DNA of 64,000 nt from contig NZ_CP019063.1 of the NCBI RefSeq assembly GCF_002951615.1, forward strand, positions 310,001-374,000, in the 5' to 3' direction. The notes beneath the pieces were generated by a model. It did not search any database and was not told the origin of the DNA. It worked only from the letters and a program-made list of their open reading frames with translations. The translations under genes were made by a program, and so were the position numbers. Source of the stretch: Rahnella sikkimica (GTDB lineage Bacteria > Pseudomonadota > Gammaproteobacteria > Enterobacterales > Enterobacteriaceae). Position 1 is the first letter of the stretch. Each line of letters begins with the position of its first letter. Below, piece after piece: positions 1 to 9,097 of the stretch.

Positions 1-93
1 CAGCCAGATGCACCTATGCGTCCCGAGATCCTGAAAGCAGCGGCAGGCGAAGGTTCCGTATTCGTTTCTCACTGCCCGCTGGAGGATAAATAA
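1..93 (+). CDS. C-terminal end of an upstream protein, probably VgrG (partial)
   Basis: An open frame enters from the window edge and ends with TAA at 91-93, giving 30 residues that finish in HCPLEDK. The stop lies one base before the ATG of a DUF4123 gene. In type VI secretion islands the gene just before DUF4123 is usually the spike protein VgrG, so VgrG is the likely identity. That is an inference from position; 30 residues are too few to show a domain. Confidence 0.45.
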   Translation, partial: QPDAPMRPEILKAAAGEGSVFVSHCPLEDK

Positions 94-94
94 T

Positions 95-916
95 ATGGAT
101 CCGGTTCGCTATGCGATTATTGATGGCGCAATAGAGAGTGAATTGCTGAGCTTTCTTGCGACACAGTCCCCGCCACACTGTTGTTTATATTCGCCACCGG
201 TTCAGCCAGAACTGCTGGCTTCCGCGCCCTATCTGGTACAGGTGACGGCAGAAGTTGAAGAATGGCTAAAATTCAAAACGACGCCCTGGGGCATAACATT
301 ATATTCATCGCAAAATTTGCACCCGCTGTTGCAGCATCTTCGCCAGTATCTGTGGGTGAAAATTCCGCAACAAGAAAAACCGGTGTTGATGCGTTTCTAC
401 GTCCCGAGAATCATCTGGAATTTATTAACGATATTAACGCCGAGGCAGCACAGTATTTTCATCAGCCCGATGAGCAAGGTCATGACTGATTATGATGATA
501 CTCATCAGGAAGAAAACTACGATTCAGGTGCTGGTGTAAATTCAGTACAGGAATCAGAGATGCTGATAATAAGTCCCTGGCAGTATAAAAAGTTAAATCA
601 GCTCACACAGAAAAACTACATAAGGAAGTTGGCAGGTTATATTCAGTCCTGTTATGAAACAGAACAAACAACCCCTGTTCCTGAGAAAGAAACGCTTTAT
701 CATCGTGCGGAGGATTACCTCAATTATTGTCATTCCTTCGGTATTATTGACAACCGCTCAGTTCGCGGGATTACTTTTCTTTTCCTTAAACAAGGTATAG
801 ATGACAGCAATAATGCACCCGAAAAATGGGAAGATCTTCTGAGCATTCAGGATACGTCGGTTTATTATCGGGTAGAAAAGTTGTTATTACAGGAACTGGG
901 TTATATTCCCGAGTAA
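95..916 (+). CDS. DUF4123 protein, type VI secretion effector chaperone/adaptor
   Basis: This 273-residue protein has the layout of DUF4123 proteins (also called Tap or TEC). Its N-terminus opens MDPVRYAIIDGA, residues about 40-60 contain the usual 'P(Y)LV.V' segment, and a 'MRFYVPRIIW' segment near residue 100 matches the conserved 'RFYDPRV' region. Family members load a cognate effector onto VgrG. The gene lies between a probable VgrG end and a candidate effector at 930, as expected for vgrG-tap-effector-immunity order. The C-terminal half, after about residue 135, is less conserved and may give effector specificity. The ATG is one base after the upstream stop, suggesting translational coupling. 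Confidence 0.8.
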   Translation: MDPVRYAIIDGAIESELLSFLATQSPPHCCLYSPPVQPELLASAPYLVQVTAEVEEWLKFKTTPWGITLYSSQNLHPLLQHLRQYLWVKIPQQEKPVLMRFYVPRIIWNLLTILTPRQHSIFISPMSKVMTDYDDTHQEENYDSGAGVNSVQESEMLIISPWQYKKLNQLTQKNYIRKLAGYIQSCYETEQTTPVPEKETLYHRAEDYLNYCHSFGIIDNRSVRGITFLFLKQGIDDSNNAPEKWEDLLSIQDTSVYYRVEKLLLQELGYIPE

Positions 917-929
917 GGATACTAAAATT

Positions 930-2479
930 ATGTCTTCACCTTCATCAACGGCGGGAAAAGCGTGTGCAGAATGCGGCATGCCAGATCCCTGTTTGCATAA
1001 AATTATTACAGACTTCCCGAAGCAGGAAGAGAGTCGCATCTGGCCGGAAGAAAATCCTGTCAGATTCACCTTATTGGATGAGGGAGAGGGATGCGAAGGA
1101 AGCATCACGATTATCAGCAAATGCAGTAAATCTGGCTGTCCAAGAGCCGAACTAAAAGAAATCGAAAATAACACCTCAGAAGTTTTACAAACGGACGGCA
1201 GTCCGAATAGCGTCACACTACATTTCAAAGGGCAGAAAACCGAAACGGATATCCTGGAAATGCTTAACTCTCCCTGGGAATATCTCAGCAGTATTACCAC
1301 GCCTGCTGATATCTTCGACGCACCGGCACACTACGTTGTGGCGACTCAGGGTTGTCATGAAAAAGGCTCACAGGTCTTTATCGATGTATATCCAAGTGTT
1401 GAGATACGTTTTACAACCGGCCTGAGCTATGAACTGACTTCAACTCTCCGGGAGAGAACAGTAAAAGAACGCCGCGATGAGCATAATCAATCGCGAAAAG
1501 TGATGGAAAACGCACGACCAAAAAATAGAAATAAACTTCGCCGTGGCTGGCAGTATCAAACTGATAAATTTGAATTATCAAGAAAGACAGAGCTCAATGT
1601 AGAATTTGGCGTTAAAATTTGTAATAAAGATTATTCAAAAGAATATGTAAAAGAAATAAAATCCACTAAAAAATCAGATCGCTTGAACAACTTAACAGAA
1701 TTGATTCTTTAGTTAATAATATCAATAAATATTTTGCACCCGATCCTGAAAACGCAGGTAGCACACGCGAGTATAATATATTCAGCATGGAAATAGCCCC
1801 GGTAAATCTGGAAATTTCTTATGCTTATCAGCACACTGATATAAAAGAGGGTCCTTGTCACTTTCTGGGTTTATCAGGCGAACCATTTTTAAGCGGTACC
1901 TTTAAATTTGATATCATTCAGTTTATCTGCGCCTACTGCAAAATTGAATCTCTGGTCGGAAAATGTCGGGAGTACCTTGCAAGGCACGGTACCAGCGTTG
2001 AATGTTATCTGGAATTCACTCCGGAAATAAACATCAATATCGGAGCTGCATACAGCCAGAATGATCAAGCATGGGCATTTAAAATCCCCGAAGGCAATCA
2101 GCTTAAATTAGGGATCGAGGGCGTTGTGAGTGCTGCGTTTGAGGCCGAAGTATTCTTTGCCGAAATCAGCATCGGCGCAAAGGGTGCAATCACGACTGCC
2201 GCTGGCTTTGAATTAGATCAACATGACGACGGACTTGATCTGGCCGGATTCCATGAAGGTATTATGGGAAGTTTTGAGTTTGTTGCTGATATTAAACGCA
2301 GTAAGAAAAATGGGAAGGTGCTCAAAAAATTAGAAAAAAAAATTCAGAAAGAATGGCAACTTGCTGATGCTTTAAAAGCTAATGAATCCCCAGTGCGTAT
2401 AAATTTATATGGAAAGTCAAGAGTAATTTCGAATGCTGATGTTACATCGACAAACGAAGCTCAACCCTGGGCAGTTTAA
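930..2479 (+). pseudogene. Candidate T6SS effector, interrupted by a -1 frameshift
   Basis: Two frames make one protein. The first starts at ATG 930 and stops at 1712; the second runs to 2479 and is open upstream of its first ATG (1787) back to about 1670. Frame 2 encodes coding-like sequence (SLEQLNRIDSLVNNINKYF) exactly where frame 3 becomes short. The switch falls in the AAAAAA run at 1668-1673; one extra A would restore an ORF of about 516 codons. The N-terminus has a Cys-rich patch (CAECGMPDPC), which may bind metal. The C-terminal half is glycine-rich and beta-like (residues about 340-440), without a catalytic motif I know. Position after DUF4123 and before a secreted protein and PAAR suggests an effector, perhaps acting in the periplasm or membrane. 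Toxic activity is not assigned. It may be a pseudogene or a sequencing error. Confidence 0.6.
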
Positions 2480-2541
2480 TCTAACCAAACCTGGGGTTCG
2501 TAGAACGTTTAAACCTTCATTTAAAAAAATAATGGCACACT

Positions 2542-3543
2542 ATGAAAATTTTCAGTTTTCTTTCAATTCTATTATTAAGTGGTGGAATCATGTCCGTTTC
2601 CGTTTATGCAGAAAATGTACCTTTGAAAATTCGCACTCTGTTTAATATTAAGGATTCTTTTTGCAGTATTAAAACAAATGGTGTGACTGGAATGGATAAC
2701 AGAGAATCAGCTTTTGATGGATATGGACGAGGAATTTCAAGTACAAACTCTCTTTTGTTCATGGAAAATGGAGAAAATGAAATAAGCCTTGAAATTGGTT
2801 CAACTGCTTGGTTTTCAGATAAAAAAATTGATGATAGCACCAGAGCTATTTTCTCTAATTCTGCGAGTTGCCAAATTGACTTAATACGTTGGGATAACAA
2901 GAATAAAACTACCTTGGGCTCTATAACTGTCTCGATTGATAAGGATGGGAAACCTATAGAAACTTCCGGCCCCGTCAATAATATTATCTCTAGGAAAGTC
3001 ATGGCAGAACAAGTCACTCCTGGGTATATCGATCCAGAATACTATAGCGACAAATACTTCCCCAAAAATATGGAGTTATATCAATTTACTAAAAAAGTAC
3101 ATATTTCAGGAGTTCCGGAATGGAAATGGATAAAGGCTACCACTTTTACCAGCAGTGAAGATCAAATTAACAACCTCAGAAATGCCTATTTGGAAATAGC
3201 GACGATAATAAACATGCGCAACAGAAGTCTTCTTAAAGAATCACATAGCATAGCCCTACAGGCTTGGTCAAAGACGACGGGTGAAAGTGAGGATGATATT
3301 CTTTCATCACAATACCCCAAAGAAGATATAGAATCCGGCAAAGTTAAAATAGACCCAATTAAATGGGATAAATATTCATTAAGGGTAATGAACCGTGGTC
3401 GACTTGTGCAATTTTATAACAAATCAAACCCTGATTATTCGCCATTGACTTTTCATTCGAAAGATAAGGATGGTAATGAAGTAATGGGATATTATGCCCC
3501 AATATTCTCCCTAATCAACGGAAAATTCGTCGTCGTCCTTTAA
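2542..3543 (+). CDS. Secreted protein, candidate T6SS immunity protein
   Basis: This 333-residue protein begins with a signal peptide (MKIFSFLSILLLSGG..., likely cut after VYA near residue 23), so it should be periplasmic. I do not recognise the family. There are few Cys residues and no clear catalytic motif. The gene is AT-rich (poly-A stretches, rare-looking codons) compared with the core genes further on, which suggests horizontal acquisition. It lies 62 bp after the effector candidate and 15 bp before the PAAR gene, so it is probably in the same transcript. A periplasmic immunity protein to the effector encoded just upstream is the simplest reading, an inference from gene order only. Confidence 0.55.
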   Translation: MKIFSFLSILLLSGGIMSVSVYAENVPLKIRTLFNIKDSFCSIKTNGVTGMDNRESAFDGYGRGISSTNSLLFMENGENEISLEIGSTAWFSDKKIDDSTRAIFSNSASCQIDLIRWDNKNKTTLGSITVSIDKDGKPIETSGPVNNIISRKVMAEQVTPGYIDPEYYSDKYFPKNMELYQFTKKVHISGVPEWKWIKATTFTSSEDQINNLRNAYLEIATIINMRNRSLLKESHSIALQAWSKTTGESEDDILSSQYPKEDIESGKVKIDPIKWDKYSLRVMNRGRLVQFYNKSNPDYSPLTFHSKDKDGNEVMGYYAPIFSLINGKFVVVL

Positions 3544-3558
3544 CATGGAGTTAATACA

Positions 3559-3843
3559 ATGCCAATAGCAGCAAAAGTTAACGATAAAGGATCTCAGCAT
3601 GATGGTTACCCTGTTACTCCGATAGCGGCGGGTTCACATACTGTCACTATCGACGGATTACCTGCGGCGCGTTTAGGTGATCCGTTAACGCCACACGGCA
3701 AACCCGAACATCCACCCCATCCGCGAAAAATATCCAGCGGTTCAGCTACCGTTTTTATTGACGGGATCCCCGCAGCCAGAGCCGGAGACAGTATCGATTG
3801 CGCTGGCGTGGTGATAGGAAGCGGGACTGTTAATATTGGCTAA
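3559..3843 (+). CDS. PAAR domain protein, type VI spike tip
   Basis: The whole 94-residue protein is a PAAR domain with no extension. It has the paired repeats typical of the family: 'GHxV...G', 'VTIDGLPAARLGD' (residues 30-42) and 'VFIDGIPAARAGDSIDC' (residues 69-85), and it ends in GSGTVNIG. PAAR proteins form the metal-binding cone that caps the VgrG trimer and can carry effectors. An orphan PAAR after an effector-immunity pair suggests that the effector is delivered as cargo rather than as a fused C-terminal domain. A hairpin terminator follows at 3895. Confidence 0.9.
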   Translation: MPIAAKVNDKGSQHDGYPVTPIAAGSHTVTIDGLPAARLGDPLTPHGKPEHPPHPRKISSGSATVFIDGIPAARAGDSIDCAGVVIGSGTVNIG

Positions 3844-3894
3844 AACGCTACAGCTCGTTGATTTTAGGATAAAATTATCAAATAACAATTAGAT

Positions 3895-3934
3895 AGCCGG
3901 AAAGTTACCACACTCCGGCTTTATGCTTTTTTTT
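3895..3934 (+). terminator. Rho-independent terminator after the T6SS genes
   Basis: Perfect 7-bp arms AGCCGGA (3895-3901) and TCCGGCT (3914-3920) are followed by a T-rich stretch (3921-3934). It ends the plus-strand type VI transcript. Confidence 0.75.
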
Positions 3935-4013
3935 AGAAAAAAGACAATCAGGAATGAATAAAATAACGGGAAGTTATAATATTTAGATATGTTTAATGGA
4001 CAAATAGTAAAGA

Positions 4014-4041
4014 CAGCGATACCTCACAAAGATTATCGCTG
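4014..4041 (-). terminator. Possible terminator of the lldD-like gene
   Basis: Arms CAGCGATA (4014-4021) and TATCGCTG (4034-4041) form a perfect 8-bp stem just downstream of the minus-strand gene ending at 4058. On the minus strand only a weak T-rich run (TCTTTACTATTT) follows, so termination strength is uncertain. Confidence 0.45.
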
Positions 4042-4057
4042 CCCTTCTAACATCACA

Positions 4058-5206
4058 TCACCGCACATTCCGCCCATAAACCAGCGACTCAGCACTGATT
4101 TCTGAAATAGATCTCGCGCCGGTTAGCGTCATGGCGACACGCATTTCTTTTTCGATCAGAGTCAGCAGGTTGATGACGCCCGCCTCGCCTGCCGCGGCCA
4201 GCGCGTAGACGAAGGCGCGGCCGAGCAGCACGCTGTCCGCGCCGAGTGCGATCATGCGGACCACGTCCAGGCCGGTGCGGATGCCGGAATCGGCGAGAAT
4301 GGTGATGTCGCCTTTCACGGCGTCGGCTATCGCGGGCAGCGCGTGCGCGGTGGAAAGTACGCCGTCAAGCTGGCGGCCACCGTGGTTTGAGACCACGATG
4401 CCGTCTGCGCCAAACCGCACGGCGTCTTTCGCGTCTTCCGGGTCCAGAATGCCTTTGATGATCATCGGGCCTTTCCAGAATTCACGGATCCACTCCAGAT
4501 CTTTCCACGATATCGACGGGTCAAAGTTGGTGCCCAGCCAGCCGATATAATCTTCCAGCCCGGTGGGTTTGCCGAGATAGGCAGAAACGTTGCCGAGGTC
4601 ATGCGGTTTGCCGTTGATGCCGACGTCCCACGCCCATTGCGGATGTAAAACGGCCTGCAACATGCGGCGTGCGGCGGCGTTCGGGCCGCTCATGCCGGAA
4701 TGGGCGTCGCGATAACGTGCACCGGGTACCGGCATATCGACGGTGAAGACCAGCGTTTTCACGCCTGCCGCCTGCGCACGTTCCAGCGCATTACGCATAA
4801 ATCCGCGATCTTTTAAGACGTAAAGCTGGAACCACATCGGGCGGTCGATGGCTGGCGCAACTTCTTCAATCGGGCAAACGGAAACGGTGGAAAGCGTGAA
4901 CGGAATGCCTTTTTTGGCTGCCGCGCGCGCCGCCTGAACTTCGCCACGGCGGGCGTACATGCCGGTAAGACCGACGGGTGCCAGTACCACCGGCATCGAC
5001 AGTTTTTCGCCGAACAGTTGCGTTTCGAGGCTGAGATCGGACATGTTTTTCAGGATGCGCTGGCGCAGGGCGATATCGGCCAGGTCAGACGTATTGCGGC
5101 GCAGGGTGTGTTCGTTGTACGCGCCGCCGTCGATGTAATGAAACAGGAATGGCGGCAATTTACTTTTTGCCGCCGCGCGGTAGTCCGTTGATGCAGAAAT
5201 AATCAT
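4058..5206 (-). CDS. lldD: FMN-dependent L-lactate dehydrogenase (LldD-like)
   Basis: This 382-residue protein is a full-length member of the FMN-dependent alpha-hydroxy acid dehydrogenase family (E. coli LldD is 396 residues). Visible signatures are '[14 protein letters not shown]' at the N-terminus, the FMN-binding '[14 protein letters not shown]', '[10 protein letters not shown]', and the catalytic '[11 protein letters not shown]' loop with its active-site His, then '[20 protein letters not shown]'. It oxidises L-lactate to pyruvate at the inner membrane and passes electrons to quinone. No lldP permease or lldR regulator is next to it. It is transcribed away from an SDR gene, with a palindrome (5335-5353) between them. 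Another 2-hydroxy acid such as mandelate cannot be excluded as substrate. Confidence 0.88.
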   Translation of the reverse strand: MIISASTDYRAAAKSKLPPFLFHYIDGGAYNEHTLRRNTSDLADIALRQRILKNMSDLSLETQLFGEKLSMPVVLAPVGLTGMYARRGEVQAARAAAKKGIPFTLSTVSVCPIEEVAPAIDRPMWFQLYVLKDRGFMRNALERAQAAGVKTLVFTVDMPVPGARYRDAHSGMSGPNAAARRMLQAVLHPQWAWDVGINGKPHDLGNVSAYLGKPTGLEDYIGWLGTNFDPSISWKDLEWIREFWKGPMIIKGILDPEDAKDAVRFGADGIVVSNHGGRQLDGVLSTAHALPAIADAVKGDITILADSGIRTGLDVVRMIALGADSVLLGRAFVYALAAAGEAGVINLLTLIEKEMRVAMTLTGARSISEISAESLVYGRNVR

Positions 5207-5334
5207 CTGGTTTTCTCGTTTTCGTTGTCTTGCGCTCTCTGGCGCGTAGGGGTGCGAAAATTGTAGTCCATTACAGACTCGTCATTAGAAAACAAGCACG
5301 GTCTTTCCTATTTCCGATAAAAGCTAAGCCAATT

Positions 5335-5353
5335 ATGTGCGTCGATCGCACAT
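5335..5353. promoter_or_regulatory. Inverted repeat between divergent lldD-like and SDR genes
   Basis: ATGTGCG (5335-5341), five spacer bases, then CGCACAT (5347-5353) form a perfect palindrome in the 189-bp divergent region, 43 bp before the SDR start. It is a candidate operator. No regulator gene is adjacent, so the binding protein is unknown. Confidence 0.45.
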
Positions 5354-5395
5354 CTGCCGGATGTTAGTCTGAATAAAAACCACAAGGAAAACATC

Positions 5396-6100
5396 ATGAG
5401 TTCTCTCCCTGTCGCCATTGTCACCGGCGGAACCAGCGGTATCGGGCTGGCCATTGTTAACAATCTCGCACGCGATCACCGGGTTTATGCGCTCGGGCGT
5501 AACAAAGACAGCCTGATTGCACTGCGGCTGATTGAAAATGTAGAAGCAGTAGAAATCGATCTGCTGGATTTCATCGCCGTTGAGCAGTTTGTCCGCGAAT
5601 TACCGGCGATTGATGTGCTGGTGCATTCGGCGGCGATATCCAAACCGTTGCGTCTTGAACAGGCCACGCCGGAGGACTGGCAAAATCAGTTCTCCATCAA
5701 CGTTTTCGCCCCGGCTGAATTCACCCGTCTGGCATTACCGGCGCTGAGAAAGCAGGAAGGTCAGATCGTGTTTATCGGCTCGGGATCGGGCACAAAAGCG
5801 GAAGGCGGGAATACGGTGTATTGCGCCTCCAAGTTCGCGCTGAGCGCCCTCGCCCATGCCTTGCGACAGGAAGAAACGGAGCACGGCGTGCGCGTTTCCA
5901 CCGTCGCGCCGGGGCCAACGGACACACCGATGAACCGCAAAACGCGTGAAAGTCAGGGCAATTTTGATGCGATAGATCCGCGTGAATACAGTACGCCGGA
6001 ATCTGTGGCCGCCGCCGTGCGTCTGGTGGTCAGCGCCAGCGACGATACGCAGATTACGGATATCGCGGTGAGGCCGCGGAGGGATAAAGCCAGACGGTAG
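5396..6100 (+). CDS. SDR family NAD(P)-dependent oxidoreductase
   Basis: The 234-residue product is a classical short-chain dehydrogenase. It has the nucleotide-binding TGGTSGIG (residues 11-18), 'VLVHSAA' in place of NNAG, catalytic Ser in 'VFIGSGSG', and the YCASK catalytic Tyr-Lys pair near residue 143. The C-terminus 'VAPGPTDTPMNRK' matches the family. Substrate cannot be told from sequence. The gene stands alone between the lldD-like gene, transcribed divergently, and the iron-regulated hut operon; its stop is about 70 bp before a Fur box, so it probably is not part of the haem operon. Confidence 0.82.
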   Translation: MSSLPVAIVTGGTSGIGLAIVNNLARDHRVYALGRNKDSLIALRLIENVEAVEIDLLDFIAVEQFVRELPAIDVLVHSAAISKPLRLEQATPEDWQNQFSINVFAPAEFTRLALPALRKQEGQIVFIGSGSGTKAEGGNTVYCASKFALSALAHALRQEETEHGVRVSTVAPGPTDTPMNRKTRESQGNFDAIDPREYSTPESVAAAVRLVVSASDDTQITDIAVRPRRDKARR

Positions 6101-6172
6101 TCTGATTTTCCTGGCAAAACCCTCACAAATTTTAACTTGATACAGATCATCGAAAGCGCGGGTTGGGTTTGA

Positions 6173-6191
6173 TCGAATGATAATCATTATC
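6173..6191 (+). promoter_or_regulatory. Fur box upstream of the haem utilisation operon
   Basis: The 19 bases TCGAATGATAATCATTATC match 16 of 19 positions of the Fur consensus GATAATGATAATCATTATC; the inner ATGATAATCAT core is intact. It lies 46 bp before the hutW start. Iron-replete repression by Fur is expected for this operon. Confidence 0.8.
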
Positions 6192-6237
6192 GTTTAATGG
6201 TTCATAATGATTGTTTCTTCAGGAGAAGAAGATCCCC

Positions 6238-7563
6238 ATGAGCTTAGACCTCACGCGCTTTTATGCAGCCGATCAGGGCCTGCCGTTCCCGGACCGCTGG
6301 GCGGTAATGCCCTGGCGGCCTCAGCAACCCGTTCCTCCGCAGGAGGTTCCCGCACAATGGCAGGCGCTTTGCCAGAAAACGCTGCCTGCGAATAAACGAC
6401 TGGTCTATCTGCACATTCCTTTTTGCGCGACGCACTGCAAATTTTGCGGGTTCTACCAGAACAAGCTGGAAGCGGAGGCCACCGAACAATACTGCGATTA
6501 CCTGATCCGCGAAATCGAGCAGGAAGCCAGTTCGCCGCTGCATCAGTCCGCCCCAATCCACGCGGTGTATTTCGGTGGCGGCACGCCGACCGCGCTCAGC
6601 GCCCGTCAGTTACACCGGATTATCGTGACCCTGCGCCGCAGTTTGCCGCTGGCACCGGATTGTGAAATCACGGTGGAAGGCCGCATCCTGAATTTCGATG
6701 ACGAACGCATTGATGCCTGTCTGGACGCGGGCGCTAACCGTTTTTCTGTCGGCATTCAGACGTTCGACACGCGTATCCGTCAGCGTATGGGCCGCCGCGC
6801 CAACCGCGACGAAGCCATTAATTTCCTGCGTAAACTGGGCGAACGTGACCGCGCCGCAGTGGTTTGTGACCTGATGTTTGGCTTGCCGGAACAGACCCGC
6901 GCGTCGTGGCGGGAAGATTTACAGATTGTCCGCGATTTACCGCTCGACGGTGTCGATCTCTACGCGCTGAATCTGCTGCCGTCCACGCCGCTGGGCAAAG
7001 CCGTTGAGAACAACCGCGTCACCCTGCCCGACGTCAGTATGCGCCGCGATTTCTATCTGGAAGGCGAAGCATTTCTGGCGCGTGACGGCTGGCATCAGAT
7101 CAGCAACAGCCACTGGGCGCGCACCACCCGCGAACGTAACCTCTATAACCTGCTGATCAAAAAAGGCGCGGACTGTCTGGCCTTCGGCAGCGGCGCGGGC
7201 GGCAATCTCGGCGGCCAGTCATACATGACGATGCGCAGCCTGGACACTTATTATCAGCGGCTCGATGCCGGGCAAAAACCGATCATGATGATGACCGCCG
7301 CCACCACCGGTGAACACCGCTGGCGGCTGGATTTACAGGGCGGCATCGAAGCCGGACGTTATGATCTGAGCCGCATCGTCGAAGATCCGTTCCCGATAGA
7401 ACCGTTGCTGCAACAGTGGCAACAGTGCGGCCTGATGCACAGCGACGGCCCGCGTTTTAACCTCACTCCCGCCGGACGTTTCTGGGCCAGCAATATGTTG
7501 CAGGCCCTGCAAACTCTGGTTCCTCAACTGACCTTACGGAATGACAGCCATGCACACGGATAA
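6238..7563 (+). CDS. hutW: Radical SAM haem methyltransferase/ring opener HutW (ChuW)
   Basis: The protein (441 residues from ATG 6238) is a coproporphyrinogen III oxidase-like radical SAM enzyme of the ChuW/HutW family, near E. coli ChuW in length. The 4Fe-4S motif CATHCKFC (CxxxCxxC) lies near residue 60, followed by 'YFGGGTPTALS' and 'SVGIQTFD'. ChuW opens haem anaerobically to release iron and form anaerobilin. I chose ATG 6238 over an upstream TTG (6211) because AGGAGAAGAAG lies directly before it and the protein then begins MSLDLTRFYA. It is the first gene of a three-gene overlapping operon behind a Fur box. Confidence 0.9.
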   Translation: MSLDLTRFYAADQGLPFPDRWAVMPWRPQQPVPPQEVPAQWQALCQKTLPANKRLVYLHIPFCATHCKFCGFYQNKLEAEATEQYCDYLIREIEQEASSPLHQSAPIHAVYFGGGTPTALSARQLHRIIVTLRRSLPLAPDCEITVEGRILNFDDERIDACLDAGANRFSVGIQTFDTRIRQRMGRRANRDEAINFLRKLGERDRAAVVCDLMFGLPEQTRASWREDLQIVRDLPLDGVDLYALNLLPSTPLGKAVENNRVTLPDVSMRRDFYLEGEAFLARDGWHQISNSHWARTTRERNLYNLLIKKGADCLAFGSGAGGNLGGQSYMTMRSLDTYYQRLDAGQKPIMMMTAATTGEHRWRLDLQGGIEAGRYDLSRIVEDPFPIEPLLQQWQQCGLMHSDGPRFNLTPAGRFWASNMLQALQTLVPQLTLRNDSHAHG

Positions 7564-8062
7564 CCTGCATAAACTGACCGACTTTCTCTCCACTCAGCCT
7601 GACGGCACCGTCGAGGATATCGCCCGCGAATATGGTGTGACGCCGCTAACCGTGATCCGGCATTTACCTGAAAGCCACCTGTTTTCGGGCAGTCAGTTCG
7701 ACGCGGTGTGGGACAACATCACAAAATGGGGCGAGGTCACAACGCTGGTAAATAATGAAGATCTGATCCTCGAATTCCACGGCGCGTTGCCCACCGGCAC
7801 GCACCGTCACGGGTATTTCAACCTGCGCGGCAAACAGGGAATGAGCGGGCATATCCGCGCGACGAATTGCCAGCAGATCGCGCTGGTCGAACGGCCATTT
7901 ATGGGAATGAGCACAGCAAGTGTCTGGTTTTTAAACGCTTCCGGTTATGCGATGCTCAAGGTTTTCGTCGGGCGTGACAGCCATCGCCAGCTTCTGAGTG
8001 ATCAGCTGAATGCTTTTCGCGCCCTTCCTGCCCTTCTGGCCGAGAGAGAGAACCATCCTTGA
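7541..8062 (+). CDS. hutX: Cytosolic haem carrier HutX (ChuX)
   Basis: This 173-residue protein matches the HutX/ChuX family. It has an N-terminal winged-helix-like part ('TVEDIAREYGVTPLTVIRHLPE') and a haem-handling beta domain with 'WGEVTTLVNNEDLILEFHGALPTGTHRHGYFNLRG'. HutX binds haem and delivers it to the degrading enzyme. The start overlaps the end of hutW by 23 bp (a second ATG at 7550 would overlap by 14), and its stop overlaps the next gene, so the three genes are translationally coupled. Iron control through the upstream Fur box is expected. Confidence 0.9.
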   Translation: MTAMHTDNLHKLTDFLSTQPDGTVEDIAREYGVTPLTVIRHLPESHLFSGSQFDAVWDNITKWGEVTTLVNNEDLILEFHGALPTGTHRHGYFNLRGKQGMSGHIRATNCQQIALVERPFMGMSTASVWFLNASGYAMLKVFVGRDSHRQLLSDQLNAFRALPALLAERENHP

Positions 8063-8682
8063 ATACTTTGCTGATTTTTGGCGCTGGCAGCGGCGTCGGG
8101 GTTGAACTGGTCGCCCTTGCCGCACAGGAACGCCCGGTTGTGGCGCTTATCCGTAACCCTGAACAGGCTGAAACCCTGCGCGCGGCGGGCGTCACCGTGA
8201 TTACCGGCGACGCGCTGAACCCGGAAGATGTGTTGCAGGCCTGCCAGATTGCGGGGGCGGACGCACAAATCGTGTCGACTTTAGGCGGAAAACTCTCCGA
8301 CTACACCGCTAACCGTCTGATTGTAGATACCGCTGAAAAAACCGGTATCCGCCAGATGCTGCTGGTGACGTCAATTGGCTGTGGTAACAGCTGGCCGACC
8401 TTATCCGACCGCGCAAAACAGGCGTTCGGGCAGGCGGTGCGTGAGAAATCACTGGCTGAAAGCTGGCTGCAAACCAGCACGCTGGCGTGGTGCATCCTGC
8501 GTCCGGGCGGTCTGATGAACGGCGAAGCCACCGGAAAAGCGCATCTTATTCAAACCGAAGCGCACGGCCGCGTCCGCCGCGCCGACGTTGCCCTGCACAT
8601 CCGCCAGCTACTGGCCACCGGCGCAGGCTGGGGCGAGGTGTACGCGCTGTGTGATGCCTCGCTGGAGGGCGAAAGGTTTTAA
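8059..8682 (+). CDS. chuY: NAD(P)-binding anaerobilin reductase-like protein (ChuY)
   Basis: The 207-residue protein has an N-terminal Rossmann motif (GAGSGVG, residues 8-14) and resembles ChuY, the NADPH-dependent anaerobilin/biliverdin reductase-like partner of ChuW and ChuX. 'LLVTSIGCGNSW' and 'CILRPGGLMN' are typical of atypical SDR/NmrA-like folds. It starts at TTG 8059, overlapping the hutX stop (TTGA), which supports this rare start. The operon therefore covers haem ring opening, haem transfer and product reduction. The receptor and ABC importer genes (hutA/hmuTUV) are not in the window. Confidence 0.82.
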   Translation: MNTLLIFGAGSGVGVELVALAAQERPVVALIRNPEQAETLRAAGVTVITGDALNPEDVLQACQIAGADAQIVSTLGGKLSDYTANRLIVDTAEKTGIRQMLLVTSIGCGNSWPTLSDRAKQAFGQAVREKSLAESWLQTSTLAWCILRPGGLMNGEATGKAHLIQTEAHGRVRRADVALHIRQLLATGAGWGEVYALCDASLEGERF

Positions 8683-8688
8683 AAAAAT

Positions 8689-8710
8689 GCCCCGGAAACG
8701 GGGCGTTTGC
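8689..8710 (+). terminator. Terminator after the hut operon
   Basis: GCCCCG (8689-8694), loop GAAA, CGGGGC (8699-8704), then GTTTGC. The stem is strong and preceded by an A-run, but the following T-tract is short. Confidence 0.6.
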
Positions 8711-8846
8711 ATCACACATTATTATTCAAATATTTTGACCATTATCAGCAAATCCCTCCGCTATTCATCCGAACCCAGCGGCGCTATTCTTCTTCTCATC
8801 GAAGGCAGCCGCCTTCACCCAACAGACACTGAGAAGGAATGACATC

Positions 8847-9068
8847 ATGAAAACCATCAAAACTTTCGTTATCGCAGCAGCACTCGCCACTGTATCTTTT
8901 AGTAGCTTCGCCGCGCAAATCGGTACTGTATCAGCGTCCGACAACACACTGGACGGTCTGGAATCCACCTTCGCCGCTAAAGCCGCTGCCGCCGGTGCAA
9001 CCTCTTATAAAATCATCGAAGCCGGTGGTCAGAACCGAATTCACGGTACTGCGGTATTGTACAAATGA
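8847..9068 (+). CDS. Small periplasmic DUF1471 (YdgH/BhsA/McbA) protein
   Basis: This 73-residue protein has a signal peptide (MKTIKTFVIAAALATVSFSSFA, cut near residue 22). Its mature part fits DUF1471: 'IGTVSASDNTLDGLESTFAAKAAAAGATSYKIIEAGGQNRIHGTAVLYK', with the family's 'A...GA..Y.I......N..HGTA..YK' ending. Such proteins (YdgH, BhsA, McbA, YhcN) are stress-induced envelope proteins affecting biofilm and metal or acid stress; the exact role here is unknown. AAGGA precedes the ATG at a good distance. It is monocistronic, ending in the terminator at 9098. Confidence 0.85.
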   Translation: MKTIKTFVIAAALATVSFSSFAAQIGTVSASDNTLDGLESTFAAKAAAAGATSYKIIEAGGQNRIHGTAVLYK

Positions 9069-9097
9069 TTTGCTGAATTTTAAGATTTAAGAACAAA

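Noticed and set aside
1668..1673. Programmed -1 frameshift in the T6SS effector gene
   Set aside because: The run is T AAA AAA T, not a good X XXY YYZ slippery heptamer; no clear downstream stem was found. A single-base loss is simpler, although not proved.
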